The notes under the pieces are model-generated. The model made no database searches, had not been told where the DNA came from, and saw only the letters and a program-made list of their open reading frames with translations. A stretch of DNA of 64,000 nucleotides from Saprospiraceae bacterium (GTDB taxonomy: Bacteria; Bacteroidota; Bacteroidia; Chitinophagales; Saprospiraceae), in NCBI GenBank assembly GCA_041392805.1, contig JAWKLJ010000001.1, forward strand, positions 2,728,001-2,792,000. The letters run 5' to 3'. A program made the position numbers and the translations under genes. Of this stretch, positions 22,531-31,386 are shown one piece after another (position 1 is the first letter of the stretch; each line of letters opens with the position of its first letter).

Positions 22531-25500
22531 CTATTTACTTCGCACCTCTGCCGCAGGCTGTTTTCCAATCTTTGGTTCCTTCTTCAAGCCATCCAATACT
22601 TCCTGGATAGCCCGCTCCAGTTGTCCATCTATACCCGCCGCCAAACCACTTGGGTCTTCTGGCACTTCAATGTCAGGGGCCACGCCATAGCCTTCTTTAA
22701 ACCATTGCCCGTCTGGGTCATACATTCGGAAGGTAGGCACGGTGACATAGCCGCCATCCACCAAGCCAGGAGAACCGGAGACGCCGATGAGGCCACCCCA
22801 GGTCCGGGAGCCGATGAGCGGGCCGAGCTTAGATTTGCGGAAATAATCGGGGAAAGCATCACCACCCGAGCCACTCCAGCCGTTGATCAGCATCGCCTTG
22901 GGGCCAAAGTGCGCCACCGGGGGCCATTGCCACTTTTGGCCATCTCTGACCGCCCAGAAGGCCAGCGCTGGCCGGTTCAATAGTTCGATAAATCGATCCG
23001 GGATCTGTCCTCCGCTATTAAAACGTTCGTCGATAATCATCCCAGGTTTGCGGTATTGGGCCATAAATTGTCGGACCAGTTCATTTTGGCCATCTATGCC
23101 TGTGCTCCGCACATAAACATAGCCAACCTGCCCATTTGTAGCTTCTTCTACACGCTTCCGATTCCCCTCTATCCATGCCAAGTGACGAAGGCGGGTCTCA
23201 TCTTCCATTAGTTCTACGACAATTGTTCGGGCACTATCCGCAATGGTATAGGCATTCACTTCAAGGGCTACCGTTTTACCGGCCAAACCTTCAAAGGCAG
23301 CAAAGGGCTCTTTGTTGGCGTCCAAGGGACGGCCGTTTACGGACAAGATGTAATCGCCTGCTTTGACATCGACGCCAGACATGGCCAAGGGGGAACGAAC
23401 CTCTGCATCCCAAGGTGCCCCTTTGATGATCTTCGCAATTTTATAGCGTCCATTGTCCAATGCCCAGTCAATGCCGAGGTAACCTACATTTTTTCGTTTA
23501 GCAGACTCCGTGTCGCCGCCACCTCGATAGGTGTGAGAGGCATTCAATTCGCCAATCAATTCTCCGATAATAAAGTTCACGTCTTCACGGGTAGTGGCAT
23601 CCTTCACCATATCTCCATACAATTTGCGCATGGCCGTCCAGTCTACACCGTGCATATTGGTATCATAAAAAAAATCGCGTTCAAATCGCCAGGTGTCATT
23701 GAAGATCTGTTGCCATTCTTCTTTGGGTGTAAGGGTCATCTCCATTTCTTTGGTACGAAGTGGCGTTTCCATTTTCTGCCCAGGGGCAATATCGACAATC
23801 CCCAACTTGCCGCCTTGCAAAATGAGCATTTTCTCGCCATTTGCAGCCACCAGGAAATTATACACCCCTGATATGATCGTCTTTTCTTCTCTCTCTTTAA
23901 AGTCGAAATACTTCAAAGTCGGACTTCCTCCTTGCGAACCACTTGGAGGCGCATGGACAAAAATTAATTTGCCCTTTACCGCTGCGAGGCGACCATAGTT
24001 GCCAGCAGGAGGGGGTAAAAGCACAATCCGCTCTTCAAAGCCATCTGCATCAATCACTAGTTTTTTCTCAGCATCTTCCTTTTTTTCTTCCTTCTTTTTG
24101 TCTTCTCCTTCCTCCTTCTTACTGGTCGCGTCTTCCTTTTTTTCTTCTTTTATCTCTACCTCATCATTCTTGGGCGCTAAAGGGGATGGTACGTCTTTTC
24201 TCAGGGCTACAGCCGCCAGTTGGGTGGCGTTGGGGTAGGTCCATGAGTTGTCGAAGTCGCCGTAAATCGGAGAAAAACTACGATTAGTTGAGAAATAAAG
24301 GTATTTACCTTCTGGATCGAAAGTTGGGTTTTGGTCGCTATAATAGCCGGAGGTCAATTGCTGCAATTTATCTGCCTCCACTTCATAAACAAAGAGGGCG
24401 CTATTACCTGTCTCGGCCGTCCTAGAGTAAGCGACCCAATGGCTATCACTTGACCAATTCACCTCAAACCCTTGCAAGGTACCTTCGAAGAAGTCCAACC
24501 CGCGGTCTATGTTTTTAGTCGTTTTGGTTTCCAAATTGTATACGCGAATTTGCATGTTACTTTCAGCCCAAACCAGCTTTTTGCTATCTGGAGACCAGTA
24601 AAGTTGGTATCGGAAACCGGCTCCATAAGTGGAGATTTTCTCTTCTGTGCCTTTCTCCTTCATATCTTTTAAAGTCAACTCGTATTCGCCGGAGCGGTCA
24701 CTCCAATAAGCGATATATCGTCCATCAGGAGACCAAGCAGGGGATCGCTCAGCTACGCCGGAGGTATTTGTCAGGTTTTTAACATAACCATCCTTAGCCG
24801 GGATAGAAAACAGCTCTCCTCGTGCTTCTACCACTACCCGATTGGCATCCGGTGCAATCCAGGCCCCGGTCATTACCTCTTCTACATTTACGGTACGGGG
24901 AGCAAGGCTAGCCAAGTCACTGACGACTTCAATTTTCACCTCTTTATATTTACTGGTCGCCAAATTCATCAGGTACAACTTTCCACCCGCTTCAAAGACC
25001 AAATCTGCTGGCCCAATGGAAGGAAAGTGCACGTCATAGTCTTTGAAATTGGTCAATTGCTGGGTTGCGCCACTTTTCATATCATAAGACCAGAGATTAT
25101 AGCGTTTATTAGGCCCACGGTCAGACAAAAAGTAGACCGTGTTGTCATGCCACATGGGCAACTCGTCATTGGCTTCATCCTGAATGATCAATTTTGCCTT
25201 TTTGCTGGCTAGGTCAAAGGTCCAAATATCAGCGGTGGCGCCGCCCCTGTATCTTTTCCAGGTCCTACTAATTCTCGAAGTATAGGTAAAAGCCAGTTGT
25301 TGGCCATCGGGGGAATAAGAGGCAAAAGAGCCATAAGCAATGGGCAGTTTTTCCGCCATTCCGCCATTCACCGGAACGGTATAAAATTGGCTATAGCGCT
25401 GTCGCCCACTTTCGCGAGAAGAGGCGAACAGGAGTTTTTTGCCATCTGGTGTCCAATCCAGGACCCCATCGGGCATACCGTGATAAGTTAGTCTTTTAGG

Positions 25501-25806
25501 GACACCTCCAAGGGTAGGCACCACATAGACATCTGTATTCCCATCGTAATTGCCGCTAAAGGCAATTTGTTGGCCATCAGGCGAAAACTTCGGTGCACTT
25601 TCTTCTCCTGCGGGAGAACTCAGTTTGGAGGCAACACCTCCCTCTTTGGCAACAACCCAAATATCGCCACCATATACGAAGGTGATATAATTTTGGGATA
25701 CATCCGCATAGCGGAATAGTCGGGCGCTAACCTGAGCAGACACATAAACAGTCGATAATAGCAATAACAGGCAGCTAAACAGTCGAATAATTGATTGGTG
25801 ATTCAT
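22531..25806 (-). CDS. Tricorn protease homologue (S41 family, beta-propellers + PDZ)
   Basis: This 1091-residue protein has signal peptide MNHQSIIRLFSCLLLLLSTVYVSAQ, so it is periplasmic or secreted. The N-terminal two thirds are WD/TolB-like propeller blades (FSPDGQQIAFSGNYDGNTDVY, YSPDGQQLAF, WSPDGRYIAYWSDRSGEY). A Lys/Glu-rich linker follows (~residues 545-580, KEEGEDKKKEEKKEDAEKK). A PDZ domain contains GDYILSVNGRPLD, and the core is S41-type. The tricorn tetrad is recognisable: Ser757-His758 in NASHTY, nucleophile Ser980 in SGSGGDAF, and Glu1038 in FKEGYGVAP. It degrades peptides; in archaea tricorn acts downstream of the proteasome, but the exported bacterial forms must act outside the cytoplasm. 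Confidence 0.92.
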   Translation of the reverse strand: MNHQSIIRLFSCLLLLLSTVYVSAQVSARLFRYADVSQNYITFVYGGDIWVVAKEGGVASKLSSPAGEESAPKFSPDGQQIAFSGNYDGNTDVYVVPTLGGVPKRLTYHGMPDGVLDWTPDGKKLLFASSRESGRQRYSQFYTVPVNGGMAEKLPIAYGSFASYSPDGQQLAFTYTSRISRTWKRYRGGATADIWTFDLASKKAKLIIQDEANDELPMWHDNTVYFLSDRGPNKRYNLWSYDMKSGATQQLTNFKDYDVHFPSIGPADLVFEAGGKLYLMNLATSKYKEVKIEVVSDLASLAPRTVNVEEVMTGAWIAPDANRVVVEARGELFSIPAKDGYVKNLTNTSGVAERSPAWSPDGRYIAYWSDRSGEYELTLKDMKEKGTEEKISTYGAGFRYQLYWSPDSKKLVWAESNMQIRVYNLETKTTKNIDRGLDFFEGTLQGFEVNWSSDSHWVAYSRTAETGNSALFVYEVEADKLQQLTSGYYSDQNPTFDPEGKYLYFSTNRSFSPIYGDFDNSWTYPNATQLAAVALRKDVPSPLAPKNDEVEIKEEKKEDATSKKEEGEDKKKEEKKEDAEKKLVIDADGFEERIVLLPPPAGNYGRLAAVKGKLIFVHAPPSGSQGGSPTLKYFDFKEREEKTIISGVYNFLVAANGEKMLILQGGKLGIVDIAPGQKMETPLRTKEMEMTLTPKEEWQQIFNDTWRFERDFFYDTNMHGVDWTAMRKLYGDMVKDATTREDVNFIIGELIGELNASHTYRGGGDTESAKRKNVGYLGIDWALDNGRYKIAKIIKGAPWDAEVRSPLAMSGVDVKAGDYILSVNGRPLDANKEPFAAFEGLAGKTVALEVNAYTIADSARTIVVELMEDETRLRHLAWIEGNRKRVEEATNGQVGYVYVRSTGIDGQNELVRQFMAQYRKPGMIIDERFNSGGQIPDRFIELLNRPALAFWAVRDGQKWQWPPVAHFGPKAMLINGWSGSGGDAFPDYFRKSKLGPLIGSRTWGGLIGVSGSPGLVDGGYVTVPTFRMYDPDGQWFKEGYGVAPDIEVPEDPSGLAAGIDGQLERAIQEVLDGLKKEPKIGKQPAAEVRSK

Positions 25807-26105
25807 CTAAGTTTGTTTGTAATAAATAGATTTTAGTTGACAAGGAAGCTCAATTTACAATAGTCCAATGAAAATAGAGGCATCCCTGGCATAAGAATTC
25901 TATTAACTGACGGATGAATTCGACAAAAGGTTTTAACCTCCTCTTAACCTGACATTCACCAATTTTAATTGTTATCCTTTCGTTAAGACCATCAGGTAAA
26001 GTTATTAGCGCCGCAAAATCCTGTAGATTTATGGTCAAGAAAACAGAAGCTGGGGGACTTTTCGGATCGCACAGGTCGCGAGTTGGCGCTCCCGTATCTC
26101 AAGGT
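25807..26105. other. Divergent intergenic region between the protease and permease genes
   Basis: These 299 bases (including a possible permease leader open from 26031) show no TAnnTTTG box on either strand, no clear hairpin and no small gene that I can support. Confidence 0.5.
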
Positions 26106-27398
26106 ATGCGAAAAAGCAGGAAAATAGGCTGGCGTAGCGCCGCGGCCATTGTTATAGCCAATATGGTCGGAACGGGTGTTTTCACCAGTTTGGGATTCCA
26201 ACTACATGCACTTGAGAATACCTGGACGATATTGTCTCTTTGGGTAATAGGCGCTCTTTTTTCGCTATTTGGTGCGTTTTCGTATGCCGAGTTAGGAACG
26301 CGGCTTCCCAAATCAGGGGGGGAGTATCACTTCCTCACCCAAATTTACCATCCTTTTTTAGGTTATCTATCCGGCTGGGTTTCCTTAACGGTTGGGTTTG
26401 CTGCCTCAATTGCCCTATCGGCCATGGCCATGGGAGCCTATTTGAAAGATATGTTTGGTTGGTCTGGTCATTGGATGGCCATTGTGGCCATTTTGCTTAT
26501 TTCACTTATTCATTCTTTCAGTGTACGTCAAAGTAGTTTTTTCCAAAATTTTCTCACCTTACTAAAAATTGTCCTCATTCTTTTTCTCATTTTTTTTGGC
26601 ATCACGATGCAAACGTCCAGCAATGCCATCGATTGGTCCGATACGTGGAAACAAGAGCTTTTTAGTCCCGCATATGCTGTATCCTTGATTTATGTTATTT
26701 ATGCTTTTTCGGGTTGGAATGCTGCCGCTTATATTGTAGAGGAAATAGATACGCCAAAAAAGAATTTGCCCAAAGCATTGATTTGGGGGACTTTGTTGGT
26801 TGGCATTTTATTTGTTTTACTCCAATTTGCGTTTTTGAACCAGGCTACCATCAGTCAACTCAAGAACAAAGTGGACGTAGGGCATGTAGTTGCCCAGATG
26901 ATGTTTGGGCAAACAGGAGGCAGTACCATTAGCTTGTTGATTGCTTTACTCCTTGTCGCCAGTATCAGTGCGATGGTCTGGGTAGGGCCGCGGGTAACCC
27001 AAGCCATGGCCAAAGAATACCGCAACTGGCGATATTTTGCCATCGATAATGCAAATGGAGTGCCTGTCAGGGCCATTATCTTGCAGGCTACCATTAGTAT
27101 TTTCATGGTGGCTACCAGTTCCTTCGAACAGCTCCTGGTCTACAGCGGCTTTATCCTGCAATTGTTCACGACCTTGAGTGTTGCAGGGGTAATGATACTC
27201 CGGTGGCGAAAACAGGGTGACCAGACCGCCTATTTGAGCCCCGCTTTCCCTTGGATACAAATCATTTTCCTGCTTTTTAGTTTATGGATATTGACCTTCC
27301 TTTTGATAGACAAACCAGTAGAAAGCCTTTGGGGTCTCGTCAATGTGCTTGTTGGAAGTATCTCTTATCGTTGGAGCACGACCTATACGGCAAAGTAA
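26106..27398 (+). CDS. APC-superfamily amino acid permease
   Basis: This is a 430-residue, ~12-helix permease. The start at 26106 (MRKSRKIGWRSAAAIVIANMVGTGVFTSLGFQL) is preferred over a TTG/ATG region 75 bases upstream because the family usually begins a few residues before the IGxG-like helix-1 unwound segment, here ANMVGTGVF. Other family segments are GALFSLFGAFSYAELGTRLPKSGGEYHFL and VIYAFSGWNAAAYIVEEIDTPKKNLPKAL. It imports or exchanges amino acids or amines; the substrate is unknown. It stands alone between divergent and convergent spacers. Confidence 0.87.
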   Translation: MRKSRKIGWRSAAAIVIANMVGTGVFTSLGFQLHALENTWTILSLWVIGALFSLFGAFSYAELGTRLPKSGGEYHFLTQIYHPFLGYLSGWVSLTVGFAASIALSAMAMGAYLKDMFGWSGHWMAIVAILLISLIHSFSVRQSSFFQNFLTLLKIVLILFLIFFGITMQTSSNAIDWSDTWKQELFSPAYAVSLIYVIYAFSGWNAAAYIVEEIDTPKKNLPKALIWGTLLVGILFVLLQFAFLNQATISQLKNKVDVGHVVAQMMFGQTGGSTISLLIALLLVASISAMVWVGPRVTQAMAKEYRNWRYFAIDNANGVPVRAIILQATISIFMVATSSFEQLLVYSGFILQLFTTLSVAGVMILRWRKQGDQTAYLSPAFPWIQIIFLLFSLWILTFLLIDKPVESLWGLVNVLVGSISYRWSTTYTAK

Positions 27399-28022
27399 GT
27401 GGTCGAATGATGGGTTCAAAAAACGGACCCGGAATGACAAAACACTCACGAGCCCGCATTGGGTAGGATAGATTTTTGAACCACCATATCTAGTCCTATA
27501 TGCAAAATAGCTAGTGCTATGAACACATAAGCTGATGTTTATGATTACCCAATTAGCCGCTCTATGTTGTGAATTAGTCGCTCTATGGTAGGAATATGCC
27601 ATTTTGCCTAGGGTCAGCATATATAAGACGGATGAATTTGCCCTGGCAAGCACCAAAGATAAGTTAAAATCAGAAAAAATTAGCTATTTGCAGAAAACAA
27701 GATAAGAAAAGAAAGCAGCCCTCTTAAAAAGAAACGCTCACTGGTAAAAAAACTTTTAGCCAGCCTGTGAAAGAATGTTTATTTATTTTTTCACAGCAGA
27801 AAAATGAGGGCTGCTCATTCTTTAGGGCGGAAGCATTTACTTCCGTCTCTCCTCTCTATACAGTATTTTAGTCGGGTGACTTACTGTGCCACATTGAATA
27901 TAATGATACAAATTAATGGATAAATGTTTGGTAAAAAAGCCTAATGCTGCCAACCACCGTATTCGTGCAGTGAATTTCACAATCAACGCAGCTAAGGATT
28001 GATAGTCTCCAATAAAGAAGTG
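27399..28022. other. 624-base intergenic region with a nested inverted repeat
   Basis: A nested hairpin lies at 27715-27816. Its outer arms AGCAGCCCTC (27715-27724) and GAGGGCTGCT (27807-27816) pair perfectly, and so do its inner arms CTGTGAAA (27766-27773) and TTTCACAG (27790-27797), around an AT-rich loop. A short direct repeat ATTAGCCGCTCTATG / ATTAGTCGCTCTATG is near 27550-27585. No gene is supported. The hairpin could be a structured leader, small RNA or decayed element. Confidence 0.55.
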
Positions 28023-28030
28023 TATTTTTG
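28023..28030 (+). promoter_or_regulatory. TAnnTTTG promoter box for the LytS/LytTR operon
   Basis: TATTTTTG matches the Bacteroidota -7 box exactly. It ends seven bases before the ATG at 28037, so transcription from it would start at or next to the start codon (leaderless or nearly so). Confidence 0.45.
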
Positions 28031-28036
28031 TATGAT

Positions 28037-29161
28037 ATGGTGAAAAAGATTAAAATTGAACGATCTAATACTTGGCTAACGCTGTCCATTGTTGGCCTCT
28101 ATTCTCTTATCCAGGCATTTACCCTTTTGCGGATCTATTCGCAACACCAATTGGATGGGTTTGAAATTGACTGGCCAGCCTTGTTACAAGACAGGCTCAT
28201 CTCCTGGCTCATTGGCCTAACGTTTATTATCCTTATCGTCCAAACTACTCGTCTGTTTCTGTTGGAGAAAAAATCTTGGTCAAGGATCGTCCTGATTCAC
28301 TTCATTTTTGCTGTCATTACCTCTGCAATCTGGTACGCTTGTATTTTGTTTTTGTCTACCCTTTTCGATTCCGCGGATCCGCTTCCCAATACGGGGAAAA
28401 ATATGCTGTTCTCTTATTTAATGAATACCGATAAGCTTTTTCTATTATACCTCGTTACCGTTAGTTTTACCTATTCTTATTATTATTTCCAACGAGATAG
28501 TATCAATAAGGTCCAACGTTCTCAAATTCAAAGCCAGTTGCTTGAAACTCGCTTAAAAGTACTCCAGTCTCAATTACACCCTCATTTTCTCTTCAATACC
28601 CTTAATAGCATTGCTTCTTTGATGGATATTGATGTGGCAAAAGCCAAAGAAATGGTTGCAGACTTGGGAGATCTGCTTCGACAGGTACTGGAAAATAGTG
28701 ACAAGGAGACCTACCTGGTCCCGCTTGCGCAAGAACTGGGCATCCTAGAGAAATATGTTCGGATCGAAAAGACGCGTTTTTCGGATGATTTGGAAGTGGA
28801 ATGGCAGGTTGACCCCGGTTTGGACCAGGCACAAATCCCTTGTTTGTTATTACAACCTTTGGTTGAAAATGCGATTCAACATGGCTTTTCGCTTGAACAT
28901 CCGCAATTGAAGGTAAAAATTCACCTGAGTCGTGCAAATGGCCATATGCAAATCAGCATTATGGATAACGGTAGAGGATTGGATTACAAAACAGAAAATC
29001 AAATTTTTCATAAGGGAATGGGATTAAGCAATACTTTTGCGCGCCTTAGCTCTCTGTATGGCGATCAATTTGTTTTTTCGGTCGAAAACCTTTACCCCGG
29101 AGTCAAAAATTATATTGAAATTCCCTGCCAACGAATCAATGAATTAGAAGAGATGGTATGA
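28037..29161 (+). CDS. LytS/YehU-type sensor histidine kinase
   Basis: With ATG 28037 (MVKKIKIERSNTWL) the protein has 374 residues; a TTG at 28028 lies inside the candidate promoter. Four N-terminal transmembrane helices (to ~residue 155) are followed by a cytoplasmic His_kinase domain. The phospho-acceptor box is QLHPHFLFNTLNSIASL with His183, and the ATPase part has PLVENAIQHGF (N-box) and DNGRGLD (G-box). The stop overlaps the start of the response regulator gene (ATGA at 29158), so the two form a coupled two-component system. The signal is unknown; there are no extracytoplasmic sensor domains beyond the helices. Confidence 0.92.
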   Translation: MVKKIKIERSNTWLTLSIVGLYSLIQAFTLLRIYSQHQLDGFEIDWPALLQDRLISWLIGLTFIILIVQTTRLFLLEKKSWSRIVLIHFIFAVITSAIWYACILFLSTLFDSADPLPNTGKNMLFSYLMNTDKLFLLYLVTVSFTYSYYYFQRDSINKVQRSQIQSQLLETRLKVLQSQLHPHFLFNTLNSIASLMDIDVAKAKEMVADLGDLLRQVLENSDKETYLVPLAQELGILEKYVRIEKTRFSDDLEVEWQVDPGLDQAQIPCLLLQPLVENAIQHGFSLEHPQLKVKIHLSRANGHMQISIMDNGRGLDYKTENQIFHKGMGLSNTFARLSSLYGDQFVFSVENLYPGVKNYIEIPCQRINELEEMV

Positions 29162-29928
29162 TAAGTGTATTAATTATTGATGATGAAGCCTTGGCCCGCC
29201 AACGAATTCGCCATTTGCTGGCCCAAAACGAGGCCGTCAAGATTATAGGTGAATGCAAAAGTGGCACAGATGCCATCAAAAGCATTCTAAGCGAAAAACC
29301 CGACTTAATATTTCTCGATATTCAAATGAAGGATTTGACGGGCTTTGACGTTCTGCAAGCCATTCCCAAAGACCAACACCCGATGGTCATTTTTATTACG
29401 GCCTATGATCGATATGCCATCAAAGCCTTTGATGTGTTTGCTTTCGACTATTTATTGAAACCCTTCAAAGATGATCGCTTCCAACTCTCCCTAAGCAATG
29501 CTATTAACAGCCTTCAGCAACAAAAATCAGGCATAAAAACCCAAGAACTATACGATCTGTTGGATTATATAAAAAACACCCCTACTCCCCCGCCCACCCG
29601 CCCTCAGATGCTCCCGCTGAAGCTGTCCGGAAAAATCAGCTTTATCGACATGGATCAAATCCAATACATCATAGGGTCCGGCTATTATATTGAAATCTTT
29701 ACGGCCGATAAAAAATACCTCCTCCGCGAAACCCTCACCCAAATCCTGGCCAAGCTCAACAACGAACATTTCATTCGTATCCACCGCTCCACCATTATCA
29801 ACGTTCATTACCTCGGCGAAGTCCTTTACGGCCATGCCGGCGAGATCGATGTCCAAATGAAAAATGGCGAACAATTCCGGCTTAGCAAGTCCTATCGAGA
29901 TGATTTTTTTAGTAGGTTGGGGATTTGA
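29158..29928 (+). CDS. LytTR-type response regulator
   Basis: This 256-residue protein has an N-terminal receiver (acidic pocket IDDEALAR at residues 6-13, phospho-acceptor Asp54 in LIFLDIQMKDLTG, Thr in FITAYDRYAIKAF, Lys in YLLKPF). After a linker (~residues 120-155, Pro-rich TPTPPPTRP) comes a C-terminal LytTR DNA-binding domain (YIIGSGYYIEIFTADKKYLLRETL, HFIRIHRSTIINVHYL). It is the cognate partner of the overlapping histidine kinase gene and probably activates transcription at paired direct repeats. No target can be assigned from the window. Confidence 0.93.
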   Translation: MISVLIIDDEALARQRIRHLLAQNEAVKIIGECKSGTDAIKSILSEKPDLIFLDIQMKDLTGFDVLQAIPKDQHPMVIFITAYDRYAIKAFDVFAFDYLLKPFKDDRFQLSLSNAINSLQQQKSGIKTQELYDLLDYIKNTPTPPPTRPQMLPLKLSGKISFIDMDQIQYIIGSGYYIEIFTADKKYLLRETLTQILAKLNNEHFIRIHRSTIINVHYLGEVLYGHAGEIDVQMKNGEQFRLSKSYRDDFFSRLGI

Positions 29929-30387
29929 GGGCGGGTAAGCCACAAATTTTCTCTTCCTTATTCTATTGGCTTCAAAAAAACCTAGTTTATCAATTTTTAA
30001 ATTAGGAAATAGCACCTTCTCGACAAAAGAACTTATATTTAAGCGGGTAGCTGATGTTGTCATGCTTTTTTGATTAAGTGTCTTAAAACGGTTTAACTTT
30101 TTCTACCTTTTCTCCTCATTTTTTATGGACAGCTCAAAACGGTACTCCAAAGAGGGCAAATCTTACAGTGATAAAAGATAAGATGTGGAATGGTATCCAC
30201 TTTGTCCATTTAGCTATTGAACTGATAAAAAAGGTTCCGAGATTGAGCGTGAAAATAAAATGAATATGGTAGGCAAACAGAATATGCCTGGAACAAATAA
30301 ATGACAAAATCCGTCGGACTTCCTGTGAGAACAGGGAGGGCAGTAGGAAACTTTTTAACACCTCTAAATCTAAACTTAAACCTAATC
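29929..30387. other. 459-base intergenic region
   Basis: No gene is supported. At about 30115-30140 the sequence TTTTTTATGGACAGCTCAAAACGG resembles the left half of hairpin repeat family 1 (TTTTTGTGGTCAGCTTAAAACGA), but the right half is absent, so it may be a decayed copy. An open frame runs from 30301 into the next gene, but the downstream ATG at 30388 gives the lipoprotein signal. Confidence 0.45.
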
Positions 30388-31254
30388 ATGCAAACACTAA
30401 AATTAACCTTTTTTGGCGCACTGAGCCTACTGTATATCGCACTTTTTTGTTCAGGTTGCACCGCCAAACCCATACCGGAACCAACTGTCGTTCCGGAACC
30501 AGCGCCTACGCCTACCATCCCTACACCGGTGCCAACAGACACCACGGCTGTTGTTACTCAACCCGTAGAAACGGATACGGTCGTCACACCTACCCCTGCA
30601 CCTGCCCCCCCTGCCAATGTCACCGATGACCTGCCGGAGCGCAGCCTCAGCGAAAATAAAATAGGCACGCAACTGATTTACATATCGGAATCTATCACTG
30701 CGCAAAAATTACCTTATATCGTGGGTGGGCCCGCGCTACAAGACTGTTCCGGCATTTTCCTCCGCATCACAGACAGCATTCAGGTAAGGATTCCTGCCCT
30801 GGCTGATAAATCGAAGTATGTCTTTCCCGATCCCAACATACACCGTTCTTCCCGCGGCATTGCCCGTTGGTATCACGAACACGACAACCTGCACATCGTG
30901 GAGGACGGGAAAGCAGAGGCTAACCTGATTCACCCCGGAAGTGTCATGTTTTTTAGCAACACCGACCAAAAGTATTCCAACATGAACATTGATCTCTTGG
31001 CCGGCCCTAAAGATGGCAGCGTAAAAGGTGTGATCATGCACATTGCCACCGTAGTATCAGTGAACAAAGATGAAGCCGGCAACGTGATCAAATACACGAT
31101 GATGCATGGAAGAAACACGAAGTACCCCGCCTCTCCCTCCGGCGGCAACTGCGATTGCGGAGGGAACACGGCAAAACAACACGAGAAGTTCCCTTTCGGT
31201 AACTGGAACCAGCAGTGGGTCGCAATAGCGAATATTGAAACGCCGGTGAAGTAA
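30388..31254 (+). CDS. NlpC/P60-like lipoprotein with proline-rich linker
   Basis: The start at 30388 gives MQTLKLTFFGALSLLYIALFCSGC, a lipoprotein signal with lipobox Cys. A Pro/Thr/Val-rich linker of ~65 residues (PEPTVVPEPAPTPTIPTP..) spans the periplasm or cell-wall space. The C-terminal domain has an NlpC/P60-like layout: LPYIVGGPALQDCSGIF (nucleophile-type Cys in DCSG), LIHPGSVMFFSN, MHIATVVSV with a candidate catalytic His, and MHGRNTK. NlpC/P60 enzymes cut peptide stems of murein. The family match is by motif only and the domain is divergent, so activity is uncertain. Downstream is a Tat-signal aminotransferase gene, 132 bases away. Confidence 0.68.
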   Translation: MQTLKLTFFGALSLLYIALFCSGCTAKPIPEPTVVPEPAPTPTIPTPVPTDTTAVVTQPVETDTVVTPTPAPAPPANVTDDLPERSLSENKIGTQLIYISESITAQKLPYIVGGPALQDCSGIFLRITDSIQVRIPALADKSKYVFPDPNIHRSSRGIARWYHEHDNLHIVEDGKAEANLIHPGSVMFFSNTDQKYSNMNIDLLAGPKDGSVKGVIMHIATVVSVNKDEAGNVIKYTMMHGRNTKYPASPSGGNCDCGGNTAKQHEKFPFGNWNQQWVAIANIETPVK

Positions 31255-31386
31255 GCGGATGGATGTCCATAAACGGATTTTCTCAAACCATTAAAAAAAC
31301 GCTAAGAGACGGTAATTGTTCATCATCAAAAAATTGAATTAATTCCGATCTTTTTTGCCGATTCCATCATATAAAACCTTTATCGT

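Noticed and set aside
22357..22983. Plus-strand frame starting in the tandem repeats
   Set aside because: It begins in repeat DNA and continues antisense through the catalytic domain of the tricorn homologue.
30105..30145. Fourth copy of hairpin repeat family 1
   Set aside because: Only the left half resembles the family and no pairing right arm is present; it is noted as a possible remnant, not counted as a copy.
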